Source: CBCXVS01 sp965178525
GTDB taxonomy: Bacteria > Tectomicrobia > Entotheonellia > Entotheonellales > Entotheonellaceae
Direction of reading: 5' to 3'
DNA length: 64,000 bases
NCBI GenBank assembly: GCA_965178525.1
Contig: CBCXVS010000002.1
Span: 38,035 to 102,034, forward strand
Position numbers and translations under genes: made by a program. Numbering within the stretch: the first letter of the stretch is position 1; every line of letters begins with the position of its first letter. The notes under the pieces were generated by a model. That model was not told the DNA's origin. It did no database searches and was given only the letters and a program-made list of their open reading frames with translations. Of the stretch, positions 8,305 through 16,743 are shown piece after piece.

Positions 8305-8667
8305 TCAGAATGAGGTGCTCACTATTTCGTCTACGACGGCGAAGTACTCACGCGTAAAGCGTATAGCGGCCTGTTCATCGAAGTCTTTACACGTGTACAA
8401 AACGATCGAGAAAAATTTGGCATGGCTCCAAACATAGATCGAAATCCCGGAGTCAATGAGGGGGACAAACGCATCGAACCCGGCGTTTTCGTCTTTGCCC
8501 ATGCCGGATGCCGGGGAGAAGACCACGGGTGCGCCGTACGTGCGAAGGTGCAGGTGCTGCGCGATGTCGAGCAAATACGTTTCTACGGACGCCTTACCGA
8601 CATCGATGGTGTAGAATCCTTCGATCAGCAGCCGCTGCCGAAAGATGTGTGGTGCAATGTTCTTCAT
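8305..8667 (-). CDS. S-adenosylmethionine decarboxylase-like (SpeD-fold) protein
   Basis: 120 residues from the ATG at 8667, which has GGAG 8 nt upstream (a GTG five codons earlier is also possible). The segment LIDSGISIYVWSHAKFF then LYTCKDF lines up with the SpeD pattern ESHLSIHTWPE...DVFTCG. The residue equivalent to the serine that self-cleaves to a pyruvoyl group is present (DS-G), as is the downstream Cys (YTC), while the His after the Ser is Gly. SpeD homologues altered in this way are known to have shifted to decarboxylating ornithine or arginine; whether that applies here is inference. Its neighbours are a methyltransferase and the HIRAN/HipA pair, so a role outside spermidine synthesis is plausible. 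Confidence 0.65.
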   Translation of the reverse strand: MKNIAPHIFRQRLLIEGFYTIDVGKASVETYLLDIAQHLHLRTYGAPVVFSPASGMGKDENAGFDAFVPLIDSGISIYVWSHAKFFSIVLYTCKDFDEQAAIRFTREYFAVVDEIVSTSF

Positions 8668-8704
8668 CGCTTCGGTCTCCACGTGATCGTCTTGCCCGGC
8701 GACG

Positions 8705-9430
8705 TCAGGCTAGAGGCTGGTAAAGATCTCCTGAACATGGCTGAAAATTCTCCGGCCACTCGGCGGTCACACAACATAACAAACGGAGTTGTAAGGGCGC
8801 GTCATCATTCACTTGCACTGCGGTGACGCGGATAGACTCCGGTACCTCGTGCAGGAGCTTGTGCAAATCGGCTGTGACATAGCGCGGACAATACCCTACG
8901 ATCACGGCCGGGTCGCTTGTCCGAAGCGCGATGGCGCACGAGTCATAGGAATTTTGGGGATCCGGCATGAGGTAGAGCACCGTGTGGGGGCTGAGATGAT
9001 CGATAAAGGTCATGATATCGCGCGGCAAATACCGGATGCCGTGACTGAAGAATTGGGCCCGATAAGTATGGTCGGGATTTTTTTCTGGATAGGGAAAGAC
9101 TGTCACGGAATCGGTCATACGAATCCCCTCTGTGCGCGCCAAGAGCGCTACCGCGTCATCGCCATGGTCCTGCAGGTTGAGCCAGCGGAGCCAATCCTGA
9201 TATTCAGGCCGTTTCTTTGCCAGAAGGCGATTGGCGAAAAGAGGGGGCAGCTCGCGTGCTTCATACACTTCTTCAAGATGTGGCATGCTATCGAATGGCC
9301 GAAAATGAGCTGATTGTTTGGCGCCCTGCGTATACACGAAGCGGTAGACTTCGCCATCAAAACACAGCCGGCCCACTGGGAACCAGCTACGGCTCTGATG
9401 CTCCTGCCATGCGACATACAGCGTTTTCAC
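8705..9430 (-). CDS. HIRAN-domain protein with a HipA-N1-like N-terminus, partner of the HipA-like kinase
   Basis: 241 residues. The start is a GTG at 9430 that overlaps the TGA of the upstream kinase gene (GTGA), indicating translational coupling. Residues 1-90 (LYVAWQEHQSRSWFPVGRLC, then VYRFVYTQGA) resemble the small N-terminal lobe normally fused to HipA kinases. Residues about 130-215 (HGIRYLPRDIMTFIDHLSPH, LYLMPDPQNSYDSCAIALRT, IVGYCPRYVTADL) form a HIRAN domain, a fold that in other proteins binds DNA ends or stalled forks. A HipA split into two genes with HIRAN on the small piece suggests a toxin-like kinase sensing DNA state (inference). Confidence 0.7.
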   Translation of the reverse strand: MKTLYVAWQEHQSRSWFPVGRLCFDGEVYRFVYTQGAKQSAHFRPFDSMPHLEEVYEARELPPLFANRLLAKKRPEYQDWLRWLNLQDHGDDAVALLARTEGIRMTDSVTVFPYPEKNPDHTYRAQFFSHGIRYLPRDIMTFIDHLSPHTVLYLMPDPQNSYDSCAIALRTSDPAVIVGYCPRYVTADLHKLLHEVPESIRVTAVQVNDDAPLQLRLLCCVTAEWPENFQPCSGDLYQPLA

Positions 9431-10338
9431 ACAAACACCTCTTTGAGGGCCAACAGACGCTGGCGATTCAGTTTTAGCATCCGGAGTGCAAAGTCAATTG
9501 CCACGAGGCTGATTCGGTCTGGTGGAAGTTGCTCAAAGAGCGATTGTATGTCTTGAAGCGGTATACTTTCAAGGCGAATCAGCCACGCCTTGGCAGCGGC
9601 TGGCTGTATTCGCCCTGCTTCACGGAATACATCGAGCATTGACATCGGTTTGGTGCTGGAGGGTGACATGTAGAATGCGGAGGTCGCTCTTTCGACATAC
9701 CACTCCATGGCTCGCCGCTTGTCGCGGGTCGTCAAGCGGTCCTGGCGATTTTCATCGGTCTCATTTCTCCCGAGGCTTGAGGCGTGGTCGTAAGAAGGTG
9801 CAAGATGTCTGGTATCTTCCGGACTGACGACAAGTCCCCAGTTTTCATGATGACGGTCCTGATTCGCTATCCATGCATCCAACATCACGTAGCCGACGAA
9901 AACATCAGCGGCTGAGACAATCCCCTGCAAAGGCTGCCAGCCAAGCGGCACACGGATTTGGGTGTTTTCCACGACGGTGAGCACGGCTTGTAGGGTATGT
10001 TGACTTACCCCTTGACGCTGGTTTACCGGATATTCGGGATTCCTTCGCGCCAAGAGTTCGTTTCCATGGACGAGGCCGCCACCAGGGGGAATGAATGTGG
10101 GACAGACAACACCTCGTTTTGCTTGCCAGATTGCGAGCCCGTATACAGCATGCGGCAGACCAAGGAACTCACACAATTCACTCGCAATCTTCTCGGACCA
10201 GTCTTCGCCTGTATGAGGTGTGATTTCCTTAAACAAATACCCGATACCTGCATCGTTTTGAAACCAAAATTTGTGCTTTGTACCGAGTTGCTCAGCAAGA
10301 ATAGAAACATGAGCTGGGATTGACAAGACTTGGAACAT
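9427..10338 (-). CDS. HipA-like serine/threonine kinase (toxin-type)
   Basis: The catalytic core reads DAWIANQDRHHENWGLV (catalytic Asp plus Mg-binding Asn, the HipA x-D-R-H-x-x-N pattern), followed by LAPSYDHASSLG, the DFD-like metal site. The preferred start is the ATG at 10338 (MFQVLSIPAHVSI), where homology-like sequence begins; an ATG at 10368 is also possible. There are about 303 residues. No classical HipB antitoxin is adjacent; the coupled HIRAN gene follows. HipA kinases phosphorylate targets such as glutamyl-tRNA synthetase, and this target is unknown. A 41-residue protein lies just upstream. Confidence 0.75.
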   Translation of the reverse strand: MFQVLSIPAHVSILAEQLGTKHKFWFQNDAGIGYLFKEITPHTGEDWSEKIASELCEFLGLPHAVYGLAIWQAKRGVVCPTFIPPGGGLVHGNELLARRNPEYPVNQRQGVSQHTLQAVLTVVENTQIRVPLGWQPLQGIVSAADVFVGYVMLDAWIANQDRHHENWGLVVSPEDTRHLAPSYDHASSLGRNETDENRQDRLTTRDKRRAMEWYVERATSAFYMSPSSTKPMSMLDVFREAGRIQPAAAKAWLIRLESIPLQDIQSLFEQLPPDRISLVAIDFALRMLKLNRQRLLALKEVFV

Positions 10339-10409
10339 ACTCGATATCCAGCATAATGATGAGGTCATAAAGAAAAATACATTTATCTCCTTTTTTTAGT
10401 GCACTGATT

Positions 10410-10535
10410 TCAGAGATGTTCCCTGATATACTGCTTCTGTTCCTGAAAGTCCATATCTTTGAATTGCTCACTTAGTCTGTCCCGGATCTGGCGCACCATT
10501 TTCACTGCATCGAAGTTTTTTTCACTCTTCCTCAT
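10410..10535 (-). CDS. 41-residue charged protein upstream of the HipA-like kinase
   Basis: ATG at 10535 preceded by GGAGG at 9-nt spacing, ending in TGA at 10410. The product begins MRKSEKNFDAVKMVRQIRDR and ends in QYIREHL: highly charged and predicted to be one or two helices. Short proteins of this layout (K-x-F-D-x-V-x-M near the start) are common next to toxin genes and probably act as antitoxins. A second AGGAG follows its stop and leads toward the kinase gene, so the two are probably one operon. Too short for a firm family call. Confidence 0.5.
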   Translation of the reverse strand: MRKSEKNFDAVKMVRQIRDRLSEQFKDMDFQEQKQYIREHL

Positions 10536-10561
10536 AACCTATGACCTCCGATTTTACCTCA

Positions 10562-11227
10562 TTAGCCATGTGCTCTACGTTTCAGATCGAATGGCAAAAC
10601 CTTCTGCCGGCTATTGTGGGTATACGTAGGCCACGACGGTGTGTAGCCTAACACTTCGTTGCCCCATTGATCCCAGTTGGCTCGCTCCCCGCGCGCAAAT
10701 AATTCCAAAAAGGGACTAGGGCTGCAGGCTTCGATAATATCATACAATTCGTCTGGCTTACGCGAGTGTTCGCGTTTGCGTGTTTTGATGATATTCACTT
10801 GAGTCCGCCCAGGCGTCAGAGTCCGCAGCCGCCCGCGGACGCCAAAGAGCACCATCTCCGTTGTGTTGCGAAAATAAAACCCGACGCCTCGTCCGTCTGG
10901 GCCGCCATCCTTGCGAACCTTGTGCCAAATGATGTTCGTCTTGTATTGGAACCCCCAAGCGTCCATCACCTCAATGCCTTCACGCAGCAAAGCATTAGGA
11001 ACCCAGAGGTAGAGATGACTATCCTCCGCAGCCACAATGGAAACCGGTATGTCCTTAATGGACTGGAGTGTGAGGGTCGTATAACGATTGAGGCGTCGGT
11101 GTTCAGGGGCCATCTTGCCTGTCCGGTTGGTAAATTGCCAGGGTGGATCAGCTAAAATAGCTCCATAAGATCGATTACACACCTCGACCAGAAAGTCTTG
11201 GGCTGGAGTCGACTCGATATTACTCAC
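10562..11227 (-). CDS. MT-A70-type adenine-N6 DNA methyltransferase of a restriction-modification pair
   Basis: About 221 residues from a GTG at 11227, just after the endonuclease stop (TAA, then C, then GTG); the frame is open further upstream but is coding for the endonuclease there. The catalytic DPPW sits in YGAILADPPWQF (about residue 25), followed by HLYLWVPNALL and the C-terminal helix-strand ELFARGERANWDQWGNE typical of MT-A70 enzymes. It would methylate adenine in the site cut by its neighbour. Gene order (endonuclease first, methylase immediately after) gives one operon. Confidence 0.88.
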   Translation of the reverse strand: MSNIESTPAQDFLVEVCNRSYGAILADPPWQFTNRTGKMAPEHRRLNRYTTLTLQSIKDIPVSIVAAEDSHLYLWVPNALLREGIEVMDAWGFQYKTNIIWHKVRKDGGPDGRGVGFYFRNTTEMVLFGVRGRLRTLTPGRTQVNIIKTRKREHSRKPDELYDIIEACSPSPFLELFARGERANWDQWGNEVLGYTPSWPTYTHNSRQKVLPFDLKRRAHG

Positions 11228-11228
11228 G

Positions 11229-11819
11229 TTAGATATCCTCAATGTAGACGTTTTGGCTGATACCAAAAACCAGAAGGGGGCAGCCGGCACCTCCTCCACC
11301 TTCGATTCTAGGGAGCAGCTTTGACATGTGAGTTGTAGAAGCCCCATAGGAGGTGCCTCGCCCCAAGCTTTTAAAGATCTCCTGTAAGTGGTCACATCGG
11401 GTAATAATAACACCGACGCTAATTGCTCGAAGATCAAACAGCAAACGAAAATTGTTTAGATCCCTATCAAAAAATGGATCTTTGTTGTTCCATTCAATTT
11501 CTAAGGCCACGCGATTTTTATAACAGTCAACCTTATGCGTTGGTGAGTCCATGACGATGTCATCAACGGTCACTGATGTCGAGAACTCCTTTTCAACCCA
11601 TCCGTGCTGATATAAAAAGTCATCAATTGCGCTGGCAACACCGGATTTACGACCGCCACCGACGACTATCGAGCTCTTCCGAAGCCGGAATTGTTCAAGT
11701 AGTTCAATGATATCATTCCATTCATGTGGAAAATCGATAGAGAGAATGGCACATGCGTGTTTCCATTCATGCACCTCGTATTTTTGTTGAATCGACTCCG
11801 GTAACAACCCAATACCCAT
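11229..11819 (-). CDS. BglII/BstYI-like type II restriction endonuclease
   Basis: 196 residues starting at ATG 11819 (MGIGLLPESIQQKYEVHEWKHA); upstream codons in frame overlap the end of purL and look non-coding. The active-site string D-x8-E-x-E (VDCYKNRVALEIEWNN) keeps the exact D-x8-E-x-(Q/E) spacing of BglII. It is followed by the conserved DLNNFRLLFDLRAISVGVII and YGASTTHMSKLLPRIEGGG segments. Family members cut AGATCT or RGATCY; this exact site is not readable. The paired MT-A70 adenine methylase is consistent with an adenine-containing site. The module is inserted between purL and purQ. Confidence 0.85.
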   Translation of the reverse strand: MGIGLLPESIQQKYEVHEWKHACAILSIDFPHEWNDIIELLEQFRLRKSSIVVGGGRKSGVASAIDDFLYQHGWVEKEFSTSVTVDDIVMDSPTHKVDCYKNRVALEIEWNNKDPFFDRDLNNFRLLFDLRAISVGVIITRCDHLQEIFKSLGRGTSYGASTTHMSKLLPRIEGGGGAGCPLLVFGISQNVYIEDI

Positions 11820-11896
11820 AATTTTGTTCCGGTTTTTTGGGGTGCCTAACCTCTGATAGAAGGAGTGCGCATGGGAAGCCAAGAATGAAGACCGTC

Positions 11897-14884
11897 CTAC
11901 CACCGCAGCGGCCGTTGCCATGCCTCTTTGAGAGCTGCGATATCACTCCGGATCACGACATCGCCTCGGTAGCCGATGACAACGAATGCCGGCGTATCCA
12001 GCACGGAACCCACTTCCCCGACCGGGCAATCCCGCATCACCTCACCAAACGCCTCCCGGTGCTGCGGCGGCACCGTCACGACAAAACGGCTGGCCGTTTC
12101 CGCGTACAAAAGTACATCATCGCGGTCGATATCAGGCTCGCGTGGCATGGCGCGCGAATCAAGCTGCATGCCATATCCGCCCGCAAAAGCCATCTCGGCT
12201 GCCGCAACCCCGAATCCGCCATCGGAGCAGTCGTGACAGGCGTTGACCAGGCCGCGCTGAATCGCCTCCGAGAGCGCTTTGTACAGTACGCGGGCACGTT
12301 GAGCATCGACCTGCGGCACCCGGTTCCCAATGAAACCATGCAGCGCGTAGTACTCCGAAGCGCCTAGCTCGGCCCGAGTTTCGCCGAGAATGAACACGAG
12401 GTCACCGGGTTGCTTGACGTCCATCGTGATGGCGCGGCGCACGTCCGGCATGCGGGCCATGACGGAGAAGAGGAGGGTCGGCGGCACGGAAATTTTCGTG
12501 TCGCCGATATGATAATCATTTTTCATGCTGTCTTTGCCGGAAATGCAGGGCACGCCATACGCCGTGCAATAGTCGTAGAGCGCCTGATTGGCGCGAACCA
12601 ATTGCGCCAATTTGTAGGGACCGTCGGGATTGGTCTCAGACCCTTCCGGGTCGGGCCAGCAGAAATTATCGAGGCCGGCCATGTGGTCCAAACTGCCGCC
12701 GACGGCAATGACGTTGCGAATCGCTTCATCGATGGCGTTGGCCGCCATATGATACGTGTCGATATCGCTATAGCGCGGGCAGATGCCGTTGGCGACGATC
12801 ACGCCTTCCATCGAATCGAGCAGCGGGCGCAGGACCGCGGCGTCGCTGGGACCATCGTTGTCTCGGCCCACCAGGGGTTTGATGACGCTGGTGCCTTGCA
12901 CCTCGTGATCGTATTGGCGAATGACCCACTCTTTGCTACAAATGTTGAGGCGCCCGAGCATGTGCCGTAGCGAATCGGTCAAATCTGTCGGACAGGGGAA
13001 GGTCGGCTCGGGATGCTGCGGCGGTTGCCAGTGCGCGTGGAGATGCATCTCGGGGAGGCCGTGGTGCAGGAAATCCATGCCGAGCCGGGCAACGGTCTGA
13101 CCCTCATACAGCACGTGAAAATAACCCGTTTCCGTAAAGGTTCCGAGAACCGTGACTTCGACATCGCGCCGTTGCGCCAGGGCCAAAAAGGCGTCGAGAT
13201 GCGGCGGGGAGACGGCGACGGTCATGCGTTCTTGCGATTCCGACAGCAGAATTTCCCAAGGGTCGAGACCGGGGTATTTGAGCGGCGCGCGGTCGAGGTG
13301 CAGCTCACAGCCGTTGCTGAACTCGGCCATTTCGCCGACCGAGGACGACAGACCGCCGGCACCGTTATCGGTGATGCAGGTGTAGAGCTGTTGATCACGT
13401 GCTTCCAGGAGAAAATCCGTCGTGCGTTTTTGCGTGATCGAATCGCCGATTTGCACGGCGGAGGCCGGCGATACCTCGCTCAATTCTTGCGAAGAAAAGG
13501 TCGCGCCATGAATGCCGTCTTTGCCGATACGGCCGCCGACCATGACGATGCAATCGCCAGGATGGGCGCGTTTTTCATGCGTGGGTTCGCCACCGATGTG
13601 GGCTGGCATGAGCCCGCCGGCGCCACAGAAAACCAACGGTTTCCCCAAAAAACGCTCGTCAAACACCACCGCCCCATTGACATCCGGCACGCCGCTTTGG
13701 TTCGCCCCGTCTTGGATGCCGCGATGCACGCCCTTGAACACACGCTTGGGATGTAGCAGCCGTGGAGGCAAGGGCTTGTCGTAATCCGGCGGCGCGAAAC
13801 AGAGCACATCGGTATTGAAGAGCAGCTTGCAGCCTTTACCCGTGCCAAAGGGATCGCGGTTGACGCCTAAAATCCCGGTCATGGCGCCGCCGTAGGGATC
13901 GAGGGCGCTCGGGGTATTGTGGGTTTCGACTTTCATAACCAGATTCCACTGGTCATTGAATTTAATGACCCCGGCGTTGTCATGAAAGACCGACAGCAGC
14001 CAGTCGACCTGCTGCCCGACCGCCTCCGTCGCACCGACAATGTATTGTTTGAACAGACTGCGAATCGTCGTCTCCTGACCGTCAGTATCCCGGTAGTGAA
14101 TCGTGCTATTGAAAATTTTATGCTTGCAGTGCTCCGACCAGGTTTGCGCTAACGCTTCCAATTCCACATCGGTCGGATCGTTTCCCAGACCATGCATCTG
14201 CCGCTGCTGTTGCGGCTGCGGCTGCCGGAAATAGGCTTGAATGGCCTGCATCTCCGCGAGATTGAGAGACAGCAGCCGTTCCTGACTCAAATGCACGAGC
14301 GTCTGATCATCGCCGTCGAGCGAGACGGGATCGACCCGAGGCGGTTTGTCTGTGCCGGCAATCGGCGGCGTCAGAAAGGCGGCGAGACCGTCCCGCCAGG
14401 TGGCGGCAGGGGTGATACGCCACTGATGAATGAGCGGATTGGCCAGCACGTCCCGTACCACACGTTCCGCATCGGCGCGCTGCAACGCCCCGCTGACGAG
14501 GTAGAGTTGAGAGGTGTAAACCTCCCCCTGCAGCGAATGATCGTAGATATCTTTGAGCGCTTCGGCTGCAGTCCGTCCGACATTGTCGGTGATGCCCGGT
14601 AAAAAACCCACCTGCACGATCCATTGACAATCCGCAGGCGGGCGGCGGGCCCAATAAGATTCTTGCACCACGGCATCGGTAAATAGCGTCTGTCGGGCGG
14701 CTTCGAGATCCGTGGCGGACAGCGGTGCATGAATAGTGTACAGCGACGCTGTCCGCATCTGCTCGACGGCCAGGTGGAGATCGTCCTGTAAGGTTTGCTT
14801 CAAAGCGTCGCCACGCCTATCCGCCATCCAGGGCGGCGTGGCGACCACGAGAATGTTGACCGAGTCCACTGCGTTCGGTTGCAT
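11897..14884 (-). CDS. purL: Phosphoribosylformylglycinamidine synthase, large synthetase subunit (long type)
   Basis: ATP-dependent conversion of FGAR to FGAM, purine pathway step 4. At 995 residues it is much longer than the roughly 740-residue PurL of PurS-using systems and matches the E. coli-type enzyme minus its glutaminase domain. The first 180 residues look like the fused PurS-like domain (ILVVATPPWMADRRGDALKQ through VVRDVLANPLIHQWRI). AEALAQTWSEHCKHKIF and VMKVETHNTPSALDPYGGA are the FGAM linker and active-site signatures, and ANGICPRYSDIDTYHM and CHDCSDGGFGVAAAEMAF occur in the second half. With PurQ (265) the sum is close to one long enzyme. Lies 15 bp downstream of pyrG. Confidence 0.96.
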   Translation of the reverse strand: MQPNAVDSVNILVVATPPWMADRRGDALKQTLQDDLHLAVEQMRTASLYTIHAPLSATDLEAARQTLFTDAVVQESYWARRPPADCQWIVQVGFLPGITDNVGRTAAEALKDIYDHSLQGEVYTSQLYLVSGALQRADAERVVRDVLANPLIHQWRITPAATWRDGLAAFLTPPIAGTDKPPRVDPVSLDGDDQTLVHLSQERLLSLNLAEMQAIQAYFRQPQPQQQRQMHGLGNDPTDVELEALAQTWSEHCKHKIFNSTIHYRDTDGQETTIRSLFKQYIVGATEAVGQQVDWLLSVFHDNAGVIKFNDQWNLVMKVETHNTPSALDPYGGAMTGILGVNRDPFGTGKGCKLLFNTDVLCFAPPDYDKPLPPRLLHPKRVFKGVHRGIQDGANQSGVPDVNGAVVFDERFLGKPLVFCGAGGLMPAHIGGEPTHEKRAHPGDCIVMVGGRIGKDGIHGATFSSQELSEVSPASAVQIGDSITQKRTTDFLLEARDQQLYTCITDNGAGGLSSSVGEMAEFSNGCELHLDRAPLKYPGLDPWEILLSESQERMTVAVSPPHLDAFLALAQRRDVEVTVLGTFTETGYFHVLYEGQTVARLGMDFLHHGLPEMHLHAHWQPPQHPEPTFPCPTDLTDSLRHMLGRLNICSKEWVIRQYDHEVQGTSVIKPLVGRDNDGPSDAAVLRPLLDSMEGVIVANGICPRYSDIDTYHMAANAIDEAIRNVIAVGGSLDHMAGLDNFCWPDPEGSETNPDGPYKLAQLVRANQALYDYCTAYGVPCISGKDSMKNDYHIGDTKISVPPTLLFSVMARMPDVRRAITMDVKQPGDLVFILGETRAELGASEYYALHGFIGNRVPQVDAQRARVLYKALSEAIQRGLVNACHDCSDGGFGVAAAEMAFAGGYGMQLDSRAMPREPDIDRDDVLLYAETASRFVVTVPPQHREAFGEVMRDCPVGEVGSVLDTPAFVVIGYRGDVVIRSDIAALKEAWQRPLRW

Positions 14885-14899
14885 CGCCAGCGCATCCGT

Positions 14900-16609
14900 C
14901 TAGGCGCGTTTGCGGTTTTTCGCTGCACGTACGAAGGCTAGAAACAGCGGATGGGGCACCAGGGGGCGCGAGAGCCATTCGGGGTGAAACTGCGTGGCCA
15001 CGAAGAACGGGTGAGGCGCGTAATCGAGAATTTGGATGATGTGATGATCCGGCGTCGTGCCGCAAAAGACCATACCGGCTTCTTCGAGCACGTCCTTATA
15101 GGCATTATTGAATTCATAGCGGTGGCGGAAGCGTTCTCGAATGATATCGGCGCCATAAATCGTATGCACCCGCGTTCCCGGCAGAAGCCGGACGTCCTGG
15201 CCGCCGAGACGTTGCGTCCCGCCCATATCGCTAATCGCTTCCTGTTCCGGCAGCAGTGAGATGAGCGGTTCCGGGGTTTGCAGGTCGAACTCCGTACTGG
15301 CGGCTTTTTCCAAACCGCACACATGGCGTGCGAATTCGATGGCGGCAAGCTGGAAGCCGAGGCAGAGTCCCAAATACGGAATCTGCTGCTCGCGGGCGTA
15401 ACGGATGAAACGGATCATGCCCTCCGTGCCGCGTATGCCGTATCCGCCAGGCACGATAATGCCGTGGACATCTTCGAGGAGATGCGTGAAGGTGTGGGTC
15501 TTCTCATCGAACTCGGTCGTGTCAAGAAATTGCAAATTGATGCGGACCTGCTCTGCCGGTTCGGTGTGTTCCAGGGCATTGGTGATACTGATATAGGAAT
15601 CCCGCATCGACGAATACTTGCCCGTCACCACGATATTGAGTTGCGGGCCGTAGCGTTTGACATGTTGCACAAAGGTGTCAAACGGAATCGGGTCTTCCTC
15701 GCCGGACGGATAGGGCATGTTCAGCCGCAGCCGGCTCGTGGCAATTTCGGCCAGATGTTGTTGCTTGAACTGATGCGGCAGGGTGTAAATACTGTCCGAA
15801 TCCGGACTGCTGATGACGTGATCGATGGGGACATTGCAATGCAGGCTGATTTTTTCGCGCGTCTTGCGCTGCAGCGTCTGTTGCGACCGGCAGACCACGA
15901 TATCGGGCTGAATGCCGACTTCCAGGAGTTTTTTCACGCTATGCTGCGTGGGTTTGCTCTTTTGCTCGCCAGTGGACTCGGCCCAGGGCACCATCGTGAC
16001 ATGCGCAAACATGATGTTGTCGCGGCCCTCGTCGATCATCATCTCCCGCGCCGCCTCAATAAAATGCAGATTCTCGATATCGCCAACGGTGCCGCCCACT
16101 TCGACTAGCACCATATCGTAGGGACCTTCCTTCGCCTTTTCGCGGATGAGATATTTAATTTCCCCGGTGACGTGCGGCACAATTTGCACATCTCGGCCCA
16201 GATACTCGCCACGCCGTTCCTTGGCGAGAATACGCGAATAAATTTTGCCGGACGTCATGTAATTAAAACGGTTCAGGGTCGTGTCCAGAAAACGTTCATA
16301 GGTTCCCAGATCGAGATCGCACTCGGTACCATCATCGAGCACAAAGGTCTCTCCATGCCGGTAAGGGTTCAAGGTCCCGGCATCCAGGTTGAGGTACCCG
16401 TCGATCTTGATCGTTGATACGGAGAATCCGTTATGTTGCAGGAGACTGGAGAGTGATGCGGTAAAGACGCCTTTCCCAACCCCGGACATGACGCCACCCG
16501 TGACAATAATGTACTTGGTACGGCCAATACGATAATGGGGTGGAAAGAAATCGAGGTATTCGGAATCGTCTGTCCGCGTACTGATTTCTTCAAGGTCGAA
16601 CTCATTCAT
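14900..16609 (-). CDS. pyrG: CTP synthase
   Basis: Makes CTP from UTP, ATP and glutamine. 569 residues. The N-terminal synthetase P-loop is GGVMSGVGKGVFTASLS (about residues 37-53). The C-terminal glutaminase carries Cys in YLGLCLGFQLAAIEF (about 412) and His-Glu in TQFHPEWLSRPL (about 543). An N-terminal extension of about 25 residues (MNEFDLEEISTRTDDSEYLD) precedes the usual start; TKYIIVTGGVMS is the typical first strand. It begins the pyrG-purL pair and is probably driven by a promoter in the 134-bp gap upstream. Confidence 0.97.
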   Translation of the reverse strand: MNEFDLEEISTRTDDSEYLDFFPPHYRIGRTKYIIVTGGVMSGVGKGVFTASLSSLLQHNGFSVSTIKIDGYLNLDAGTLNPYRHGETFVLDDGTECDLDLGTYERFLDTTLNRFNYMTSGKIYSRILAKERRGEYLGRDVQIVPHVTGEIKYLIREKAKEGPYDMVLVEVGGTVGDIENLHFIEAAREMMIDEGRDNIMFAHVTMVPWAESTGEQKSKPTQHSVKKLLEVGIQPDIVVCRSQQTLQRKTREKISLHCNVPIDHVISSPDSDSIYTLPHQFKQQHLAEIATSRLRLNMPYPSGEEDPIPFDTFVQHVKRYGPQLNIVVTGKYSSMRDSYISITNALEHTEPAEQVRINLQFLDTTEFDEKTHTFTHLLEDVHGIIVPGGYGIRGTEGMIRFIRYAREQQIPYLGLCLGFQLAAIEFARHVCGLEKAASTEFDLQTPEPLISLLPEQEAISDMGGTQRLGGQDVRLLPGTRVHTIYGADIIRERFRHRYEFNNAYKDVLEEAGMVFCGTTPDHHIIQILDYAPHPFFVATQFHPEWLSRPLVPHPLFLAFVRAAKNRKRA

Positions 16610-16743
16610 GGGGAGGTCCTGCGCTTGAAAAGGTTTTAGATAATGACGGGTACGACCGTGTCAGGTGGGACAAGCTATTGCGGCTTGCATTTCCCATAAT
16701 GTTGGCATTCAGGGGCAGAGATTTCAAGCAAAAATTCAGCAGC

